Assembly: GCA_937890135.1 (NCBI GenBank)
Contig: CALBYC010000105.1
Location: 1-8,628 of the forward strand
DNA length: 8,628 bases
Origin: an uncultured Parabacteroides sp.
GTDB taxonomy: Bacteria > Bacteroidota > Bacteroidia > Bacteroidales > Tannerellaceae
Reading direction: 5' to 3'
In this document: one piece after another, positions 7,252-8,628 of the stretch
Layout of the letters: the number at the start of each line of letters is the position of its first letter
Position numbering within the stretch: the stretch's first letter is position 1
Made by a program: the position numbers and the translations under genes
Notes under the pieces: generated by a model
The model's input: only the letters and a program-made list of their open reading frames with translations
What the model was told of the DNA's origin: nothing
The model's database searches: none

Positions 7252-8187
7252 ATGAAAGGGTCGGACAAGTTGTTTCTCCTCCTGTTGGGGCTGTTTTCCT
7301 GCATGGCAGTTTCTCTCCGGGCGCAGGGCGTGAAGCGTGCTTTTGCACTTCCTGCCGTTCCGGATACGTTGAAGGGGGCTGCGATGCGCGCCTCCTATCT
7401 GGTGGCCCATTATTGGGATGATTTCGTTTTCTCGGACAGTCTGCAATATCTGAATGCTCCGGAGGAAATAGAACAAGCATTGGTGAATTACATAGATTTG
7501 TTCCGGCTCGTGCCGGAGGAAGAGGTGGAGTCCTCGTTGCGCCAGGTCATGCGGGATGCGGATATAACCAGGAGCGGCGTGTTTTTCTTTTACAATGCTT
7601 TTGAAAAGTATCTGTATGACTTGGGTTCGCCCATGCGTGACGAGAATCGGTTCATCCCGGTGCTGGAAGGAATGATTGCTTCACGCAGGGTGGGCGAGGA
7701 TGATAAAATCCGCCCGGAAATGCTATTAAAATCGGTTTCCAAGAACAAATTGGGTTCGGTGGCTGCGGATTTTACTTATGCCATGGCGGATGAAAGCCGG
7801 CATCAGCTGCATGCGTTGGAATCGCCTCTGACTTTCCTCCTTTTCTTTGACCCCGACTGCGATGAATGCCACCAAGTCATCAAGCAATTGGAATCGGCGG
7901 GGTGGCTGAGCGAGTTGATTCAACAGAAGAGGCTTGCCCTCTTGGCGATTTATCCGGGCGGGAATGTGGCGATGTGGAAAGCCATGCAGGCAAATCTGCC
8001 CAAGCATTGGATTGTCGGTTATGATGCCGGCGGGACTATTTATGACAAGGAGTTGTATGACATTTTGGGCTTCCCGACGATGTTCCTTTTGGATGAACAC
8101 AAGCGGGTATTGCTGAAGGATGCTTCACCGGAAGAGATAGAAAATTACATGAAATCTTCTCATCGTGTAAAACCGCAAATCCATTGA
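7252..8187 (+). CDS. Exported DUF5106 / thioredoxin-like protein
   Basis: A 311-residue protein with an N-terminal signal peptide: basic start, hydrophobic core LFLLLLGLF, and likely cleavage after SLRA (residue 24). A LFSC sequence at 14-17 resembles a lipobox, but the phenylalanine and the later better cleavage site make a lipoprotein less likely. Residues about 30-160 match the DUF5106 type seen in Bacteroidetes (LPAVPDTLKGAAMRASYLVAHYWDDF in two parts, 33-58). Residues about 170-305 are a thioredoxin fold with active site C203-D-E-C206 after LLFFDPD and the cis-proline in GFPT (P275). It is therefore probably a periplasmic thiol-disulfide oxidoreductase of the TlpA/ResA sort, perhaps acting in cytochrome maturation or oxidative protein repair; the substrate is unknown. 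It is a single gene, divergent from dnaG, with no obvious functional link to it. No terminator hairpin is evident after it. Confidence 0.9.
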   Translation: MKGSDKLFLLLLGLFSCMAVSLRAQGVKRAFALPAVPDTLKGAAMRASYLVAHYWDDFVFSDSLQYLNAPEEIEQALVNYIDLFRLVPEEEVESSLRQVMRDADITRSGVFFFYNAFEKYLYDLGSPMRDENRFIPVLEGMIASRRVGEDDKIRPEMLLKSVSKNKLGSVAADFTYAMADESRHQLHALESPLTFLLFFDPDCDECHQVIKQLESAGWLSELIQQKRLALLAIYPGGNVAMWKAMQANLPKHWIVGYDAGGTIYDKELYDILGFPTMFLLDEHKRVLLKDASPEEIENYMKSSHRVKPQIH

Positions 8188-8216
8188 GCTACATTCCTTA
8201 GAGATGGAGAAAATCA

Positions 8217-8248
8217 TTTGCAAATAAGAGCAATAATTGATATCTTTG
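8217..8248 (+). promoter_or_regulatory. Near-consensus Bacteroidetes promoter for the HTH gene
   Basis: TTTG at 8217-8220, a 20-nt spacer, then TATCTTTG at 8241-8248: an almost perfect match to TTTG-N19/21-TAnnTTTG. Transcription should start near 8255 and give a leader of roughly 45 nt before the ATG at 8302. The -33 TTTG sits inside the perfect 10-bp palindrome ATTTGCAAAT (8216-8225), a possible operator for self-regulation, as is usual for HipB-like proteins. It is the best promoter match in the window. Confidence 0.65.
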
Positions 8249-8301
8249 GCATATTATTTTAAGAGATAAACATATATGCTTTCGTTTTGACATGATATAT
8301 T

Positions 8302-8496
8302 ATGGGATATAGCTTTGATATTTTCGACAAGAATCCTGAGCGTCTGGCAACAATTTTGGCAGAAAACTGTCGTAAGTGCAGGCTTGATAAAGGCTTGAGC
8401 AGACGTAGTCTCTCTGAAATAACAGGTATCCCGGAATCGACACTCGAGCGTTTTGAGACCAAAGGAAAGATATCGCTCGAGGCATTCCCACCGTGA
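8302..8496 (+). CDS. Truncated XRE/HipB-like helix-turn-helix protein
   Basis: A 64-codon gene encoding an XRE-type DNA-binding domain. Residues about 13-28 form the first helix, 33-43 (SRRSLSEITGI) and 45-55 (ESTLERFETKG) make the helix-turn-helix, and ISLEAF (57-62) begins the next helix, where the domain is cut off by PP-stop. XRE regulators of this look in Bacteroidales, many of them antitoxins next to HipA-like kinases, are usually about 90-110 residues, so some 30-45 residues appear to be missing. The last helix or two of the fold would be lost and the product may be unstable. The following DNA encodes a different protein in another frame, so the gene is broken by a junction near 8480-8495. 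An intact strong promoter precedes it. No toxin gene is seen. The identity of the HTH is solid; the antitoxin role is inference. Confidence 0.7.
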   Translation: MGYSFDIFDKNPERLATILAENCRKCRLDKGLSRRSLSEITGIPESTLERFETKGKISLEAFPP

Positions 8497-8628
8497 ATAT
8501 TTGCAGTTGCCCGTCATGGTAAAGTACAAATATGACATCGACGAGCATTATGCCGTTGCGTTGTCGGTCGGAGGTTATGCCGCCTATCGTATCGGTTCAG
8601 GGGGGACATACAAGGAAACGACCTTTAG
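8483..8628 (+). pseudogene. Internal fragment of an outer-membrane beta-barrel protein (PorT/OMP_b-brl-like), headless
   Basis: A frame shifted by one relative to the HTH gene stays open from before 8483 to the window end and reads HREYLQLPVMVKYKYDIDEH, then YAVALSVGGYAAYRIGSGG. This is typical of Bacteroidetes porin-family outer-membrane barrels: an xYLQLPVxVKYKY strand, a short DxDEH turn, then a strand of small alternating residues ending in a glycine-rich loop. The normal N-terminal part (signal peptide and first strands) is absent; in its place is the HTH gene. The only nearby ATG (8516-8518) is inside the first strand and would not make an exported protein. The frame is still open at the last base, so the 3' part may continue outside. 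It is either a remnant left by a deletion or a product of a wrong assembly join. The similarity is by eye over about 45 residues. Confidence 0.5.

Noticed and set aside
7156..7476. 106-codon minus-strand frame between dnaG and the exported protein gene
   Set aside because: Overlaps the signal peptide region of the plus-strand gene and both divergent promoter elements; no recognisable product.
8294..8321. Three GATAT repeats spaced 11-12 bp around the HTH start codon, as possible operator repeats
   Set aside because: Five-base AT-rich words recur easily here, and they do not match the TATCC-N8-GGATA layout known for HipB operators.
8443..8481. Two CTCGAG palindromes 33 bp apart just before the junction, as possible recombination sites
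   Set aside because: Both fall in sensible codons of the HTH gene (LER and LEA), and six-base palindromes are too short to suggest a recombinase site.
8254..8538. 94-codon minus-strand frame covering the HTH gene and junction
   Set aside because: Antisense to a clear HTH domain; the cysteine-rich translation has no family pattern and it crosses the junction by chance.

Overview
The window looks like a chromosomal segment from a gut-type Bacteroidales bacterium (Bacteroides, Parabacteroides or a close relative). Three things support this: the primase sequence type, a secreted DUF5106/thioredoxin-like protein of a kind typical of this order, and promoters with the Bacteroidetes -7 pattern TAnnTTTG instead of a standard -35/-10. 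The genus cannot be fixed from the sequence alone.

Left and centre (127-7156), all on the minus strand. Read in the direction of transcription, the order is dnaG (DNA primase), ABC exporter ATPase, ABC-2 type permease, MATE-family efflux transporter, cbpA (J-domain co-chaperone) and cbpM (its modulator). The first four are tightly packed: dnaG stop/ATPase start overlap by 1 nt (TAATG), ATPase and permease are 5 nt apart, and permease/MATE overlap by 4 nt (ATGA). They are almost certainly one transcript with translational coupling. cbpA lies 79 nt beyond the MATE gene behind an AT-rich spacer with its own promoter candidate, so cbpA-cbpM is probably a separately started chaperone unit, with some read-through possible. 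CbpM is the known inhibitor/partner of CbpA in other bacteria, and the two genes are 18 nt apart.

Right (7157-8187). dnaG is divergent from a plus-strand gene for an exported protein with an N-terminal DUF5106-like part and a C-terminal thioredoxin fold carrying a CDEC active site. The 95-nt divergent region has one TAnnTTTG element facing each way.

Right end (8188-8628). A near-consensus Bacteroidetes promoter (TTTG-N20-TATCTTTG) drives a short XRE/HipB-like helix-turn-helix gene. That gene stops early, after 64 codons, just where the sequence switches in another frame to the interior of an outer-membrane beta-barrel protein that runs off the window end. This is a chimeric junction: a real deletion/rearrangement or an assembly join. 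It is the most unusual thing in the window. The first 126 bases hold nothing I can identify. No RNA gene, CRISPR array or complete mobile element was seen. Apart from the right end, the region is ordinary core and near-core genome.
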